A stretch of 64,000 bases of DNA from Diaporthe sp. PMI_573. Taxonomy: Eukaryota; Ascomycota; Sordariomycetes; Diaporthales; Diaporthaceae. The notes beneath the pieces were generated by a model that was given only the letters and a program-made list of their open reading frames with translations, had not been told where the DNA came from and ran no database searches. Where the stretch lies: assembly GCA_021399435.1 (NCBI GenBank), contig JAJTUP010000022.1, forward strand, positions 806,001 to 870,000. Reading direction: 5' to 3'. This document shows, in pieces, positions 34,651 through 46,000 of this stretch. The translations under genes were made by a program, and so were the position numbers. Each line of letters opens with the position of its first letter. The stretch's first letter is position 1.

Positions 34651-35691
34651 TGCCACGGCAGTAGGCACAGACAGTCAGACAGTCAGTACAGTAAGGCAAG
34701 GGGGCCCTTTTGGGTTGTGCCTGTGTAGGCCACCCCCTGGTCGGGGAATGCAACTGGAAACAGGAACACATCTCACATCTAAAACACACATCCTCGAGAC
34801 GTGAGGCTCTTCTACTCATTCTAGCGTGGAATCTATATGACTTTCTAAACCCTTGCTCCCCGTCTCCTCCATCCCGCCCAGCTCTCCTCCTCTACCGCCT
34901 TCTCTGCGACAGACAGTCAACGCTCAACGAGCACGGTCATTCCATCCTGCTGCACCTGCTGCAGTGCACTTTGCTGTTGTCATACTCAGTCTATAATACC
35001 CATCATATCCCATTGACTGACTGGGCTGTCCCGTGTCTCAGTCACACACACACAGCCAACACAACCTGGCATTCGACTTGGAACGCCAGAGAAGTGACTG
35101 GCCAATCAGTCGCAGAAGACCAGTCCTAACCGCCGAGACTGGCCACCCAGTGAGGAAGCAGCTTGGATGGTTTCCTGACCACAAAGCCAGCTAGCAGGTG
35201 TACTATGCATGCGTAGTACGATCTTGCAAGTAATTCCTGACGTCTATTGCTGGGCCCCCCTTTACCAGGACCCCACAGCTCCTCCTTCCCCTCCATCAGT
35301 TGATCTCCGTCCCCTGCACCCTGCAGCCTGCCGTACAGACAGCCCTCCATTCCCGTGTGCTGGCGGCCGTGGCGACCTCGACCGGACCTGCAGACCACCC
35401 CCACACACCACCTACCTACATACACCGTACCCGGACGAACACCAACACCGTCGTGCCGTGCCTCTCTCTCGCTTATTACGCACCTCACACCATCCTGCAC
35501 CTCTCTGCACAACTCCATCCCAGTCGACTACAAGGACGACAAAGGCGAACCTCCCGGAACAGGAACTTGGAAGCCCATCAACACGGCCCGCTTTGTCCAC
35601 CAGTCCTCCTCCCAGCCGGCGACGCCTCCCACGCCTCCCCCTCCATCCAACTGCAACATCCTCTCGACTCCTTCCCGGAAGACCTGCAGCC

Positions 35692-36731
35692 ATGGCTTCA
35701 AGACCGAGTTTGAGCATGTTCACCCGCGGACTCTCCAACCTGTCCCAGTCTTCGGACCCGAGCTCGCCCAACGTCAACTCCCCCGCGGAGCAGCGGGCCG
35801 ACTCCAAGCTGGGATTCCTCAAGGCGATGCGCCCTCTGCCTACCCAGCACTACTGGAACGTCTACTTTGACAGGTGCGCCCTTCAGGTCCCCCGTCCCCT
35901 CCTCTACTGGCCTGGTCGAAGCTAACCTGGGCCTATCCAAACAGACAGCAAAAGGAGCAGAAGAAGACGGACGATGGCCAGGAGTACCAGGCCCAGCTCG
36001 AGCAGCTCGGCTCCCAGATCGAGTCCGTCCAGGACTTCTGGCGCTACGCCAACAACACCCCCGTCGACCAGATCAAGATGCGCGAGTCCCTCTACCTGTT
36101 CAAGCAGGGCTTCAAGCCCATATGGGAGGACCGGCGCAACATCATCGGCGGGAGTTGGACCTTCCGCGTGGGCAAGAACATCGGGCCCGACTTCTGGACC
36201 CGCGTGCAGCTGATGGCCATTGGCGAGCAGCTTCAGGCTGCTCTGGAGGAGGGTGAGCACTCTCAGCAGCGACCGCCCCCCGTCCCGGTGCTACGCTACA
36301 GGGCAGCAGGCTGACCGAATATGACAATTCTAGGTGACCAACTCTGCGGTGTTGGACTCTCCGTACGCTTCAACTCTCACCTAATCACAATCTGGCACCG
36401 CGACTCGTCAAAACAGAAGTCCATCGACGGCATCATCGAGTGCGTGCTGACTGACATGCCGGCGGAGCTGCGCCCCAAGGCGGACAACTACTTTTACAAG
36501 AGGCACTGCGACCATCCGGGCTTCAACCCCCCTCCGGAGCTGAAGCTGGTGCTAGACTCGCACAACGCACGGATAGAGGCTGCCAAGGCGGCGGCTGAGA
36601 AGTACGTCGCCGAGAAGACAGGCCAGTCAACCCCATCAACGGCCACAGAAGACTCCAAGGAGTCGGCAGAGGGCACTGCCCCAGTGGTTGCAATCTCCGG
36701 GGCTCCGGCTGCTGAGCCCATGCAAGCATGA
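35692..36731 (+). CDS. translation initiation factor eIF4E, class II (4EHP-like)
   Basis: Exons 35692-35873, 35945-36252 and 36334-36731 (introns 71 and 81 bp) encode 295 residues. The core runs from HYWNVYFDR (51-61) through DFWRYANNTP, KPIWEDRRNIIGGSWTFRV (119-136) and GVGLSVRFNSHLITIWHRD (169-187). These are the eIF4E strands and the WED cap-binding loop with Trp121. Where canonical eIF4E has the first cap-stacking Trp, this protein has Tyr75 in QEYQAQLEQLGSQIESVQDF, as in class II eIF4E2/4EHP. It should bind the mRNA cap with lower affinity and could act as a translational repressor. The last 70 residues are an Ala/Glu/Thr-rich tail. The 5' leader is long and pyrimidine rich. Confidence 0.9.
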
Positions 36732-38003
36732 AATTATTGATGTGTATGACGATTTCTTTGGCCTGATGTTATCCATTCACTCAGTAGCCAACATAGGGAC
36801 ACGGCATTTTGGATCACAAAATTGGATCTCGTCCACATTTACCAGAGCACAACAGCAACAACAACAACAACAACAATAACACAAACAGGCTCGACGGGGT
36901 GGGGTTGCATCTCTCAGGCGTTACTCGAATTACCTCAACCTGCGTCAAATAGCATCAACATAACTTAAAGAATATTATGAACGTAGCATATCATAGCGTA
37001 ACCCGTCTACCGTCACACGGGGAGTAAGTGAGTGGGCAGTCCAGGAGTGGGAAGATCGAGCTTGGACCTGTGCGTGGGGAGGAGGGGGGGGGGAGAGAGA
37101 GAGTTTGGTGGGTTCGCGGGGGCCACCTCAATTGGCTTATTACTCGATCCAAGGATCAGATGAATCGAATGAGCTACATCAACCAGGCATAGCTGTTTCG
37201 TCTGATGTCTGACCTGCAGCATGGGTCCCTGTGAGAGTCGCGCTTCCGATGTCAAGGGCCTACCGCCTACCCCCGGCCACGAGGTGTCATCTCTTTCTGC
37301 TGTGGTGTGATGACCGGCAATCGAAACAGATTCTCCGTTTCCCTCGCCCTGCCCTGCCCTGCCCTGCCCTGGCCCGACCTCGACGCTCTTAGGGCTGGAT
37401 TGGAGAATACGCGTAGTCGTGCGCCGCGTGTGTGTTTGAGACGTAATGGGGTGGCCGTGGAGGTAGAGAGCGTTCCACACAACTGGGGAGGCTAGGTCGA
37501 AGAGCGCCATCAGGGCAACCCTGAAGCTTGAAGAGTGACGACTACTTAGCCTGTATACATGGATGAGACCACCCGGCCAAGTGCCAACACGGCACATAAC
37601 TGCACGTCGGAAAGCTAGCGAGTCGCCTCGCTGCAGGAACCAGAGTGGCAGGTCCAGGTATCCTGGCTCTGCCCCTCAGGCTGAGCCGCAGAGCCGGACC
37701 AGGACCAACAGAGACAACCAACCCAGTGGGCAGGCGGGAGCTAGAATCGACCGAGGGAAAGTGCAAACGCCCGGCGTGTTATTGTCGTGCCCTCCCTTAT
37801 CAGCAAGCTTGCAAGCCCGACCGAAGACAGCTGCACACGCAATCACGGGTTTGGGACTTTCAACTCGGAAATGCCATCTGCGTCACCCGAGAGAGTGTGG
37901 AGTTGTGCCCCTTGTCGTGACGGTCTCGCCAGATACTCACACACGACAACGCTCACTTACACCCGCCGTCTACCCTAACCCCAGAACTCTCCTCGAGCTG
38001 GCG
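36732..38003. other. intergenic region with CAA and CCCTG microsatellites
   Basis: No supported gene in 1.27 kb. A CAA-type run at about 36849-36878 follows the eIF4E stop, and five CCCTG units lie at about 37346-37371. Confidence 0.5.
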
Positions 38004-38693
38004 ATGGCCACCCGGATCGATGGTGGGGGAGGACCCCAGCAGCAGCAACAACGAAGACAACAACAGCAACAACAGCCACCGCAGCACCGTCCACAGCAGC
38101 ACCACGCGGCCCTCGGTTTGAACTGGCCGCCGCCGATCGAGTCGACAAGGGAGATAGACGAGCGCATTGGACGAGCGCCCACATCCGCCATGGTAAGTAA
38201 ACTCGCCTTTCCCATCGTCACCCCCCTCCAACCTACCAGACACGCCCCAAGACGATACAAAATAACCCCACCCTACCCCCCAAGTTGACCCTCGGCTCTT
38301 GCACCAAAATAACCAACACACGCCACCCAGAACAAAGACGCCCACTTCACATCGCTACACCTCCACCGCGCGCGAGACGCCGACCTCCTCGAGGCCTTTG
38401 CCAAGGACCGCCTCCCCGCCGACGACATCTACGTGCCCGCGCACCACCAGCCCGTGAACCCGGAGGACGAGGACGACGTTGTGCCCGACCAGCACGCCGC
38501 GTTCGGCATACAAAAGGCCACGGCGCTGCGCCGCGAGCCCGCCTGGCGCGACTTTGGCCTCGCCGAGCTCATGGCCAAGGGGCCTGAGCCGGGAGCGTGG
38601 GGGAAGGGCGGTCCCGGTGGTGCGAGGGGGGCAAAGGGCGGTGGTCCTGGTGGTGCTGCTGGGAAGAAGGGTGCTAGTCGGTTGCCTAGGTAG
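38004..38693 (+). CDS. conserved-looking Q- and G-rich protein, function unknown
   Basis: Exons 38004-38192 and 38331-38693 (intron of 138 bp, ATG|GTAAGT...CCCAG) join in phase 0 to 183 residues. The N terminus has glutamine runs (residues about 12-35). The centre looks structured: NWPPPIESTREIDERIG, then HFTSLHLHRARDADLLEAFA and DRLPADDIYVP across the intron. DEDDVVPDQHAAFGIQKAT and EPAWRDFGLAELMAKGPE follow. The last 40 residues are Gly/Ala/Lys rich. The clean splice and the continuous structured part support a real gene. I recognise no family. Confidence 0.65.
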
Positions 38694-38740
38694 GGGATGG
38701 GTGCTGTGGTGTTTGGACCTCTATTGGGGGGGGGCAGACG

Positions 38741-38845
38741 GGAGGCTTTACAATGAGAGACTGTAAAGCAAGAAGCTATCCAGTGACAGGCTGTCCAGTG
38801 GGAGGCTGTCCAGTGGGAGGCTGTCCAGTGGGAGGCTGTCCAGTC
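38741..38845. repeat. 15-bp minisatellite, seven units (locus B)
   Basis: Seven exact-length 15-base units at 38741, 38756, 38771, 38786, 38801, 38816 and 38831. Units five and six are identical (GGAGGCTGTCCAGTG) and unit seven differs only at its last base. Units one to three are progressively more diverged. The array starts 47 bases after the stop of the upstream gene, so it may lie in its 3' UTR. Confidence 0.92.
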
Positions 38846-39232
38846 TACCAGCCGGACGTCTTGTTCGACCGTACTCGCTGTGTCCATCGGATGCTAGGCA
38901 CACCGTTGGACGGTGTTCTGTGGGTTGTGGCGCTGGAATTTGCACATTTTGATACCCGCGATATCACCCGCCACAGGTGAGGTGGTCGCCCAATTGCGAT
39001 ACGCGAGCCGTATTTCATATTTTTCTATCCCATCACCAATCATGCGTCCCGATGTGATCAAGTCTTTCTAAAACACTAACTGCCAAGCCGTAAATTCTCT
39101 CCGAGTTCCCCATAATCCCCAACGCCAGGCCATGCAAGATGTAATAAGACGTAGAAGCCGTTGACCACCGTCACGGCGTTGCTCAACCTCACCAGGTGCC
39201 CGATTCCGTTGTAGTTGTTGTTAGAATTGTCC
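38846..39232. other. convergent intergenic region
   Basis: About 390 bp between the minisatellite and the Trs31 stop codon; nothing seen. Confidence 0.5.
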
Positions 39233-40044
39233 TCACTTGGCTACACCAAGATACGCCTCCCTCTCAAGCACCTCCCCGGCAAACTTGACCAGGAACACCG
39301 TCTTGCCAGGCCACATCTCCTGCACGGCACCCGCGGCAGCAGCTCCGGCGCCAGCCTCACCAGCCGCCGCACCATCGCCCCCTGTCGCAGCGGCCTGGCC
39401 CCCGACGCTGTGGGCAGTGACGCGGGCGGGGAATCCTGCGCCGTCGCAGACGCCCTCGATCATCCCGGCCACGTAGGCGGCGCAGTTGAGCTGGGACATC
39501 TCGCGGGGGACGCTGACGTATGCGTTGACAAGGGGCTCGTTGTCGATGATCATGTACTCATCCGGGGTGTCCGGGTTGCTCGACCGCTGGATCTGGTCGG
39601 CCTGCCTGCCGAAGAGGTGCGTCCACAGCTGGATCTTGATCAGGTGCAGCAGCGTTATGATGTCCCTGGGCCGCACCTGCTGCCGCGGGGGCTCGCGGTA
39701 CAGGAGGAGGTCGAGGAGCTTGAGGCCTATCGGGTGGCCTTGGACGTTGAGCCTGTGACGGTGTTTGATCAGCTGGTTGTCGTCGAAGCGGAAGGCGGGT
39801 GGAGGTCGGAGAGCTGGACGTACCTCTTCTCTAGGTCCTGAATCCCCGTCACCCTGCGCTGCGCATAGCTGATCATCTCGGCGAACAGGTATGCGAAGCT
39901 GGCCTGGCTGAGCTCAGACGTGCGCGACCGGTTCAATGGGCGGTGGTATATGGTCTTGCCGCTCGTGGGGTATCGCAGCCCGCTGCCCGGCGGCGGCAGG
40001 GCATCTTTGCTTGCCGCTGACTTGTGTGTTGGTATGCTGGACAT
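39233..40044 (-). CDS. TRS31: TRAPP complex subunit Trs31/TRAPPC5
   Basis: Exons on the minus strand are 40044-39824 and 39752-39233 (71-bp intron), joined at EKR|LNVQGHPIG, giving 246 residues. The protein shows the Bet3-family layout: TSELSQASFAYLFAEMISYA, then GHPIGLKLLDLLLYRE, IITLLHLIKIQLWTHLFGRQ, then DEYMIIDNEPLVNAYVSVPR and LNCAAYVAGMIEG. TRAPP is a Rab (Ypt1) exchange complex in ER-to-Golgi and endosomal traffic. An alanine/glycine-rich insert (about residues 196-220) interrupts the otherwise standard C-terminal region, a common fungal variation. Next to it on the same strand is the Sec14-type gene, 429 bp away. Confidence 0.92.
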
Positions 40045-40473
40045 TTCGTGTGTTCTTGTCGGTCCTCTCTTATGCTGTGATCTTCACAAGCCGGGAGCGG
40101 TCTAATGGCGGGCTTCAAGATGTTGCTGGCGTCTTCGTGGGGGTAGCGATGATGGGTTGCATGTGGGAAGTTGGTGCTAGAGCTGCCAGGAGCCTTATCC
40201 ATGATAGAGCAGGGGGAATGTGGGTGCTGGACACCGCAGCAGAAGGAACTTCCCCAACCTCCGGAGAGGACTGGTATCGACACATATGTCTGCACCAAGA
40301 CTCCCGAGAAGAAGAAGAAGAAAATATTCTAATTACGGGAGAGGTATCTATTGTGCTTTGTAGATTTGCTGCATCAGTTTGCAGCGAGCATATTACATTT
40401 TATGCAAAGGACGTATCCTTGACGAACAGTTGTACCGGCCCCAGTCGACGCAGATAATCTCGGCCTCAACCTC
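40045..40473. other. intergenic, no gene seen
   Basis: About 430 bp between two minus-strand genes. It holds the Trs31 promoter and the 3' end of the Sec14-type gene. Confidence 0.5.
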
Positions 40474-41550
40474 TCACGCAGCACTGCCCACTGCTGCAGG
40501 CTGTTCCTCAACTAAACCATTACCAGCTGCTTGCGCATCGCCCTCTCCAATGGCAAGCTTCTCCTTTACAGCATCGGCTGCATCGTCGACGGCACTCTTC
40601 ACGCCCTTCTCCGTCGCGCCCTTGAGGTACAGTTCTGACTCCCCGATGACGCTGCCGCCCTCGGCCCACCTCCGCTTCTCGGCCTCTTTCCTCGTCTCGC
40701 ACAGCTTCAGGAGCGCCGGCCAGTATACGGCGTGGTCATACTCGAACTTGAGAGCGCCGTCGCTGAACTCTGTCCACAGCTGCTCCGAGGGCACGTACTG
40801 CTTCATGTCCTCGTTGAACTTCATCTTCTCCTTGGTGACAGGGTCCAGGAACGGCTTGATGAGCTTGAAGAAGCCGTTGACCAGGAACGGCACGTTGATG
40901 ATGAGCGCCTTGCCCAGGCGCTCCGGGTAGTGCGTCTGCAGGATGTTCAGCACCTCCTTGGACTGGCTCAGCGGCGGCGCGGTGTAGGACCGGGTGGCAC
41001 TGGTCTTGAAGTTGATGAGCAGCGCCAGCATCTCCTGGCCCGGCGGCATGAGCTCGACGGTGCGCTCGAGCATGAAGACGAGGTGCTCGACCTGGCGGTG
41101 GCTGGGCTCTGTGTTCTGGCGGCCTGGTATCAGGTACTGGCACGGGTGGCCCTCCTTGTCGTAGCCCAGGATGAGCTGCTTGCCCGTCTCGTTCTCGGGC
41201 GAGATGTGGTCCGGCGTCAACTTCTCGTAGACTCCAAACTCGCGGCGCCAGAGTAGTGTGGAAATAAGACGCTTCTCAGAGTGTTCTTTGGCCCACTTTG
41301 TTGCGCGGAGGTAGCGGAGAAGGCATTCCCTTGTGAGCCAGCGCTTCTCGTCATCTGTGAGATCTTTTGGCGCGTCCTTGGGCACAGTGACACCCGAGTC
41401 TGGTTGGGACCAGTGCTTGACCTGGTTCAGAAGCCATTCATACTTCTGAAGCTGATCGTCGGTGAGTTCACTAGCCGGCTTGGGCTTACTTGACTCCAGG
41501 GGATGCTCGATAGGCGTTTTCAGAATAGTGGTATCTGCTGAGTCTGCCAT
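40474..41550 (-). CDS. Sec14/CRAL-TRIO phosphatidylinositol transfer protein (Pdr16-like)
   Basis: A single-exon gene of 358 residues with ATG at 41550; the frame extends upstream only to a TTG. After an N-terminal helical CRAL-TRIO-N region (LTRECLLRYLRATKW), the lipid-binding domain has KQLILGYDKEGHPCQYLIPG, VFMLERTVELMPPGQEMLAL and LLINFKT. It continues with LNILQTHYPERLGKALIINV and PFLVNGFFKLIKPFLDP. The LMPPG element and overall length point to the Pdr16/Sfh3 branch, which moves phosphatidylinositol and sterol between membranes and affects azole tolerance. The C-terminal 40 residues are an acidic Ala-rich tail. It is divergent from POL12 over 602 bp. Confidence 0.88.
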   Translation of the reverse strand: MADSADTTILKTPIEHPLESSKPKPASELTDDQLQKYEWLLNQVKHWSQPDSGVTVPKDAPKDLTDDEKRWLTRECLLRYLRATKWAKEHSEKRLISTLLWRREFGVYEKLTPDHISPENETGKQLILGYDKEGHPCQYLIPGRQNTEPSHRQVEHLVFMLERTVELMPPGQEMLALLINFKTSATRSYTAPPLSQSKEVLNILQTHYPERLGKALIINVPFLVNGFFKLIKPFLDPVTKEKMKFNEDMKQYVPSEQLWTEFSDGALKFEYDHAVYWPALLKLCETRKEAEKRRWAEGGSVIGESELYLKGATEKGVKSAVDDAADAVKEKLAIGEGDAQAAGNGLVEEQPAAVGSAA

Positions 41551-42152
41551 ACTGACTTGTGATACGGAACTTGCTCTGCAAGAAGACGCTTTGTTTGCCG
41601 TGGACTTGACCGATAAACAAAAAGATAGCAACCAGATCGGGGGCAGGAGGACAGTCCTGACGAGTGACAAATATGGCGTGCTGAGATTTCACCAACACAT
41701 GCAGGAAAGGAATATGTTGCCAGGCCAGTCCGGCCGTCAAGCAGTCATTAAAGGGGTGGAATGAATCGATGTGACCTGTCGGTGAATGACCCGAGCCATG
41801 TGGAAATTTCATTCCCGGATCTTCGGGGCGGGCCACTAAATCTCGCCTGATCTTGGTAGCGGCTTGGCCCCTGGCGGCGCATGCTATCGATAAGATCTCG
41901 GTGCTGCTCCAGGGGCGCACAGGGAGGGAGGGGGTTGATTGCCTGGTGAGAAGGGACCCCTGCTCAATTAAAGCTGTTTTCCAGAAAGCGCGTCTGGACG
42001 CGTCTCCCAAATCTCATCCACTCTGAAGGACGCCGAGACGGAGATATTGGGTCTGCACCACGACCACGCCGACAAGCAGCCAAATTTAAAAGTTGGTCAA
42101 TAAGAGAGAGACGACGCTTTGCATCCAGAGACGGCAAGGAAATAACATCGTC
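41551..42152. promoter_or_regulatory. divergent promoter region, Sec14-type gene and POL12
   Basis: About 600 bp between divergent start codons. I see no gene. An MluI-type ACGCGT near 41998 could be an MCB-like element for S-phase expression of POL12; this is inference from the motif alone. Confidence 0.35.
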
Positions 42153-44324
42153 ATGGCAGACACAACAGTGTCCGAGCTCAACGAGCTCTTCGGAGCCGGA
42201 GACAAGGGCTTGGGTCAGGACGTCGTCGTCGAGATGCAGTCCATCATGAGGCTGCACAACCTGGCCCCTCAGGACCTCTTCTTCAAATGGGAATCTTATT
42301 GCATCAAATTGGACATCGAAGCGACACAGCCGTCTTATGAAAAAATGAGGGGCTTCAAGCAGGACCTACAGGATGCCCTGGAGAAAAGCACCCGCACTCA
42401 ATCCCACACGAAGCCAGAGAAGCACCGGGCTGGTGCTACCCCGAGGGCAGGCGCCAAGGGTGGAGATGTATTCGGCATGTGAGTTGTGTCAAAAACAAAC
42501 AACTCCTCAGCATGTATTGACAGGAACCAGGATCGATGGTCTGTTGCCAAACACTCCTGCGGCACGGAAGAGCGCCATCAAGAAAAGGGAGACACCAACG
42601 TCTCGCATCAAGTCAGAACATGCAGCAAGCTCACCAGACCAGAGGTCCACGGCCAATTTGAAAGACCAGCTGGACTCCATGGGGGCGATGCCGTAGGTTT
42701 ACGTGCTGCCTCCTGACAAGGCAAGATTCGCTAACTTGGCCGGTAGCCCGTCGTCCTTCAATGACCGTTCGAACCCGGGCGAGGTTCTTGAAGTTCTGAA
42801 TAGCCAACTTCCGGCAGCAGAGCCTCCAATAGCTCCCTTTGGAGAGTCTCGCGTCAAATTGACAGCCGCATCAGACCTGAAGAAGCTGGCTTACAGGCCA
42901 TTGGGCATGAAATTATCAGAAGCGTCCGAGATCCTGGACGACCGGATAGACGACTTTCTCAATATCGTCATGGATCACCACAAGCTGGACCCGTCTGCTT
43001 TCGGCAGTGCAGCGTCTCAGAGTACCACGGAGATTGTAGCAGTCGGCCGCATTGCATCGGACTCTTCAGAAGGCAAGCTCAATGCCGCCTCCCTAGTCCT
43101 CGAGACCTCAAGGAGGACGGGTGGTGGCCTACGCGTGCCCTTGGGCATGGAGAAGATCCAGAATTATCAATTCTTCCCGGGCCAGATTGTCGCCTTGAGA
43201 GGAAGCAACGCATCGGGGCACAATTTCACTGTCAAGGAGATACTTGAAGTCCCTCTCCTGTCCAACGCGGCGTCTACATCAGCAGCCCTGCAGTCCCACC
43301 GGGAGAAACTCCTCGGTGGCCCTGACACAATGGAAACGGACGGTGAACCTCTCCCTCTGAATGTCCTCTACGCATCCGGCCCATATACTGCAGACGACAA
43401 CCTGGATTTTGAACCGCTCCACCAACTTTGCACTGTCGCAGCCGACACATACGCCGACGCTCTCGTACTGACGGGTCCTTTCATCGACATCGACCACCCG
43501 CTCATCGCATCAGGCGACTTCGACCTGCCGGAGGACGCGAACATCGACCCCGACCTGGCGACCATGGCCAGCATGTTCAAATACATGATATCCCCCATCC
43601 TCAACCGGCTCGTCGCCGCCAACCCTGCCGTGACAGTCCTCCTCGTCCCGTCGACGCGAGACGTAATCGACAAGCACGTCTCGTGGCCGCAGGACTCGTT
43701 CCCCAAGAAAGACCTCGGCCTCCACAAGACAGCCGTCAAGATCGTGGGCAACCCCATGACACTGTCCATCAACGAGATGGTCCTCGGTGTGTCCTCGCAG
43801 GACGTTCTGTGGGACCTCAGGGGCGAGGAGTGCACGAGCCGGCCGCCCGTGCCGGACCTACTCGCGAGGCTGTCGAGGTACCTGATCGAGCAACGACACT
43901 ACTTCCCCGTTTTCCCGCCCTCGGACCGCAGCAAATACCCCAAGACGGGCGCCGAAGACGGGAGGCCCGTGGGGCCGATGCTGGACGTGAGCTACCTCAA
44001 GCTGGGCGAGATGGTGGGTGTCAGGCCGGACGTGCTGGTCGTTCCGAGCGCGCTGCCGCCTTTTGCGAAGGTATGTCCCTGAACATCGTCTTGCGATGAC
44101 TGAATACATGTTTTAGAGCGGATGACTGACTGGCCGAAAATACGCAGGTTGTTGAAAGTGTACTTGTAGTCAACCCCGGCTTCCTTTCCAAGCGCCGAGG
44201 CGCGGGCACGTATGCCCGGATGACGCTGTATCCACCCTCGCTATCGGACATTCAAGAAGCGGGTGAAGGTATGCTGGGACACAAGGTCTTTGACAGGGCG
44301 AGGGTGGAGATCACTAGGGTATAG
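42153..44324 (+). CDS. POL12: DNA polymerase alpha subunit B
   Basis: Exons 42153-42478, 42531-42692, 42747-44070 and 44148-44324 (introns 52, 54 and 77 bp) encode 662 residues. The joins restore expected family text: DVFGM|IDGLLPNTPAARK and GAMP|PSSFNDRSNPGEVLE. The N-terminal helical domain (1-75) binds the polymerase-primase partners. A linker with KKRETPTSRIKSE follows. The OB-fold region has FFPGQIVALRGSNASGHNF. The inactive phosphoesterase domain has VLYASGPYTADDNLDFEPLH, TGPFIDIDHPLI, VLLVPSTRDV and the C-terminal VVESVLVVNPGFL. The subunit tethers Pol alpha at replication origins. MFAP1 on the other strand converges 395 bp downstream. Confidence 0.94.
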
Positions 44325-44719
44325 ACTTGGACACGTCGTATTTATTGTACATTGCATGAGGGCACCCTGGAGTTTTGATTTCTCATCGTTGCGTCGAGGC
44401 CAAGGGCCAGTGCTTTATGATCGAACGCCATGTGCTGTTGTGACCGCTGAAATCTTCAGCGGGATTGTCTAGCACGTCTGTACACTGGCTTCGGATGGAA
44501 CGTGACGAACCAGTTTGTAGGCTGGACACTGTCTGATCAGCAGAATAGGATAGCTACGAACTCTGCGTTCATCCCGCAACGCATCGAAGGATTGAGCAAC
44601 GCTTAGATCACTGCTTGCCTAGTCTGCGCACTTTGCGTCGACTAAGACGGGGCAGACAAATTGAACCAGGCAGTGATGGTATGAATGTGCCGCCCAGAAG
44701 GAATCCCTAGATAGTCCGC
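44325..44719. other. convergent intergenic region
   Basis: About 395 bp between POL12 and MFAP1 stop codons; nothing seen. Confidence 0.5.
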
Positions 44720-46000
44720 CTACCTAGAGTCTACTCTCCTCCGCTTGTCATCGCCGTAGCGGTCCCTCTCCCTGGAGTATTCTCTCTTTCTATCTCTGTG
44801 ATCATCACGGTCCCGTCTCGGCGACCGCGACCTGGACCGCCTCCGACCCAGTGGCATGGCATTCGCACCCTTCCCGCCGTAGTCGCCGCCCCTGTCCCCC
44901 TCCCTTTCCCCGTCCCGGTACTGGTCCCACTCGCTCCTCTTCCGCCTGGGATCGTCGTACCGGCCCCACGCGCCCGTGTCCTCGCTCTTGAGGTCCTTAT
45001 ACTTGGTGGCGCCTTTCTTGCCCAGCTTGGTCATGTCGCGCATCTGCAGCGCCTGCGGGAGAAGCTCGCGGTTGCGCACGTCGTCGGCGAAGCGCGCCCC
45101 CATGATGTCGCGCTTGTCGAGGCCCTGCGCGGCCGCCTCGTCCTGGTAGAAGGCGCCCTTGTGGAAGTACTTCTGCATGTAGCCCATCTTGCCGCGGGAC
45201 TCCTTCTCCTCGCGCTGCCGCGCGACGAGCGCCTCGTCCTCGGCCGCCCGCTCCGCCTCGCTGAGGTTCTGCCGCCGCTCCTTCTCCGCTATCTCGGCCT
45301 CCTTGGCCTCGATCGCCTCGCGCGCGCGCTTCAGCCGCTTCAGCTCCCGCAGCTTCCACGCCGCGTACTCGGCCGCCGGATCCAGGTCGTCCGTGTCGTC
45401 CACCTCCTCGTCGGACCCCTCGTCGTCGTCCCAGTGCTTCTTGCCCGCGGCCCGCGCCGCCAGGTCCTTCTGGATCTGCTCCTCGACAATCGCGTCCGCC
45501 TCGGCGCGCCGCTTGGCCTCCTCCTCCTCCTCTTTTTTTGCTGGGTCCTCTTCTTGTTTCGAGCGGTTGGCTTTGGATATGAATTTAGGCCGCACCATCA
45601 GCCGCCTTGGGGCCTCCTCCTCCTCGCTGCTCTCCTCCTCTGATGAGGATTCATCCTCGCTGCCGCTTTCTTCTTCCTCCTCCCCGCTGTCTCCGTCATC
45701 GTCCTCGGTGACGAAACCCTCCTCTTTTGCTTTGCGCTCGATCTCGGCGCGCTGTTTCGCTGCTGCTAGCTTCTTCGCCTCGTCGCTTGCCCTGTTGGCG
45801 CTGCTGTTTGTGCTGATGATGCGCCCTGCGCTGGGCACTTTTGGCGGTGGCGCGATGGCGCGCTTCTTTGGTGGTTCGGGCTTCACTTCTTGTTCGGCGC
45901 CGCTGTCGTCGGAGTCGGAGGATGATGATCCTCCCGCTGCTTTGCCGGCGAAATGGCGTCCCGGCCGGACGGGGTTCGCAGTCATGCGTTTTGGAGGCAT
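44720..46000 (-). CDS. MFAP1-type spliceosomal protein
   Basis: A 426-residue single-exon frame with ATG at 46000 (MPPKRMTANPV). It is highly charged: acidic Ser/Glu runs at about 100-145, then a long Ala/Arg/Glu/Lys coiled coil. The conserved C-terminal MFAP1 core follows with RGKMGYMQKYFHKGAFYQDE, LGKKGATKYKDL and SEDTGAWGRYDD. The end is arginine/serine rich (RRRSRSRSPRRDRDD), as expected for a splicing factor. MFAP1 is a component of the spliceosomal B complex, next to the tri-snRNP and Prp38. The frame runs further upstream without a good start; I used the ATG that begins family-like sequence. Confidence 0.9.
   Translation of the reverse strand: MPPKRMTANPVRPGRHFAGKAAGGSSSSDSDDSGAEQEVKPEPPKKRAIAPPPKVPSAGRIISTNSSANRASDEAKKLAAAKQRAEIERKAKEEGFVTEDDDGDSGEEEEESGSEDESSSEEESSEEEEAPRRLMVRPKFISKANRSKQEEDPAKKEEEEEAKRRAEADAIVEEQIQKDLAARAAGKKHWDDDEGSDEEVDDTDDLDPAAEYAAWKLRELKRLKRAREAIEAKEAEIAEKERRQNLSEAERAAEDEALVARQREEKESRGKMGYMQKYFHKGAFYQDEAAAQGLDKRDIMGARFADDVRNRELLPQALQMRDMTKLGKKGATKYKDLKSEDTGAWGRYDDPRRKRSEWDQYRDGEREGDRGGDYGGKGANAMPLGRRRSRSRSPRRDRDDHRDRKREYSRERDRYGDDKRRRVDSR

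Larger units (their letters stand above)
32315..35691. other. 3.4-kb gene-poor region with microsatellites
   Basis: No supported gene. Long open frames here (33190-33963 minus, 34323-34728 plus and others) are products of simple sequence: alanine, proline or glutamine runs. The last 800 bases are pyrimidine and CA rich and probably form the promoter and 5' leader of the eIF4E gene. Confidence 0.5.
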
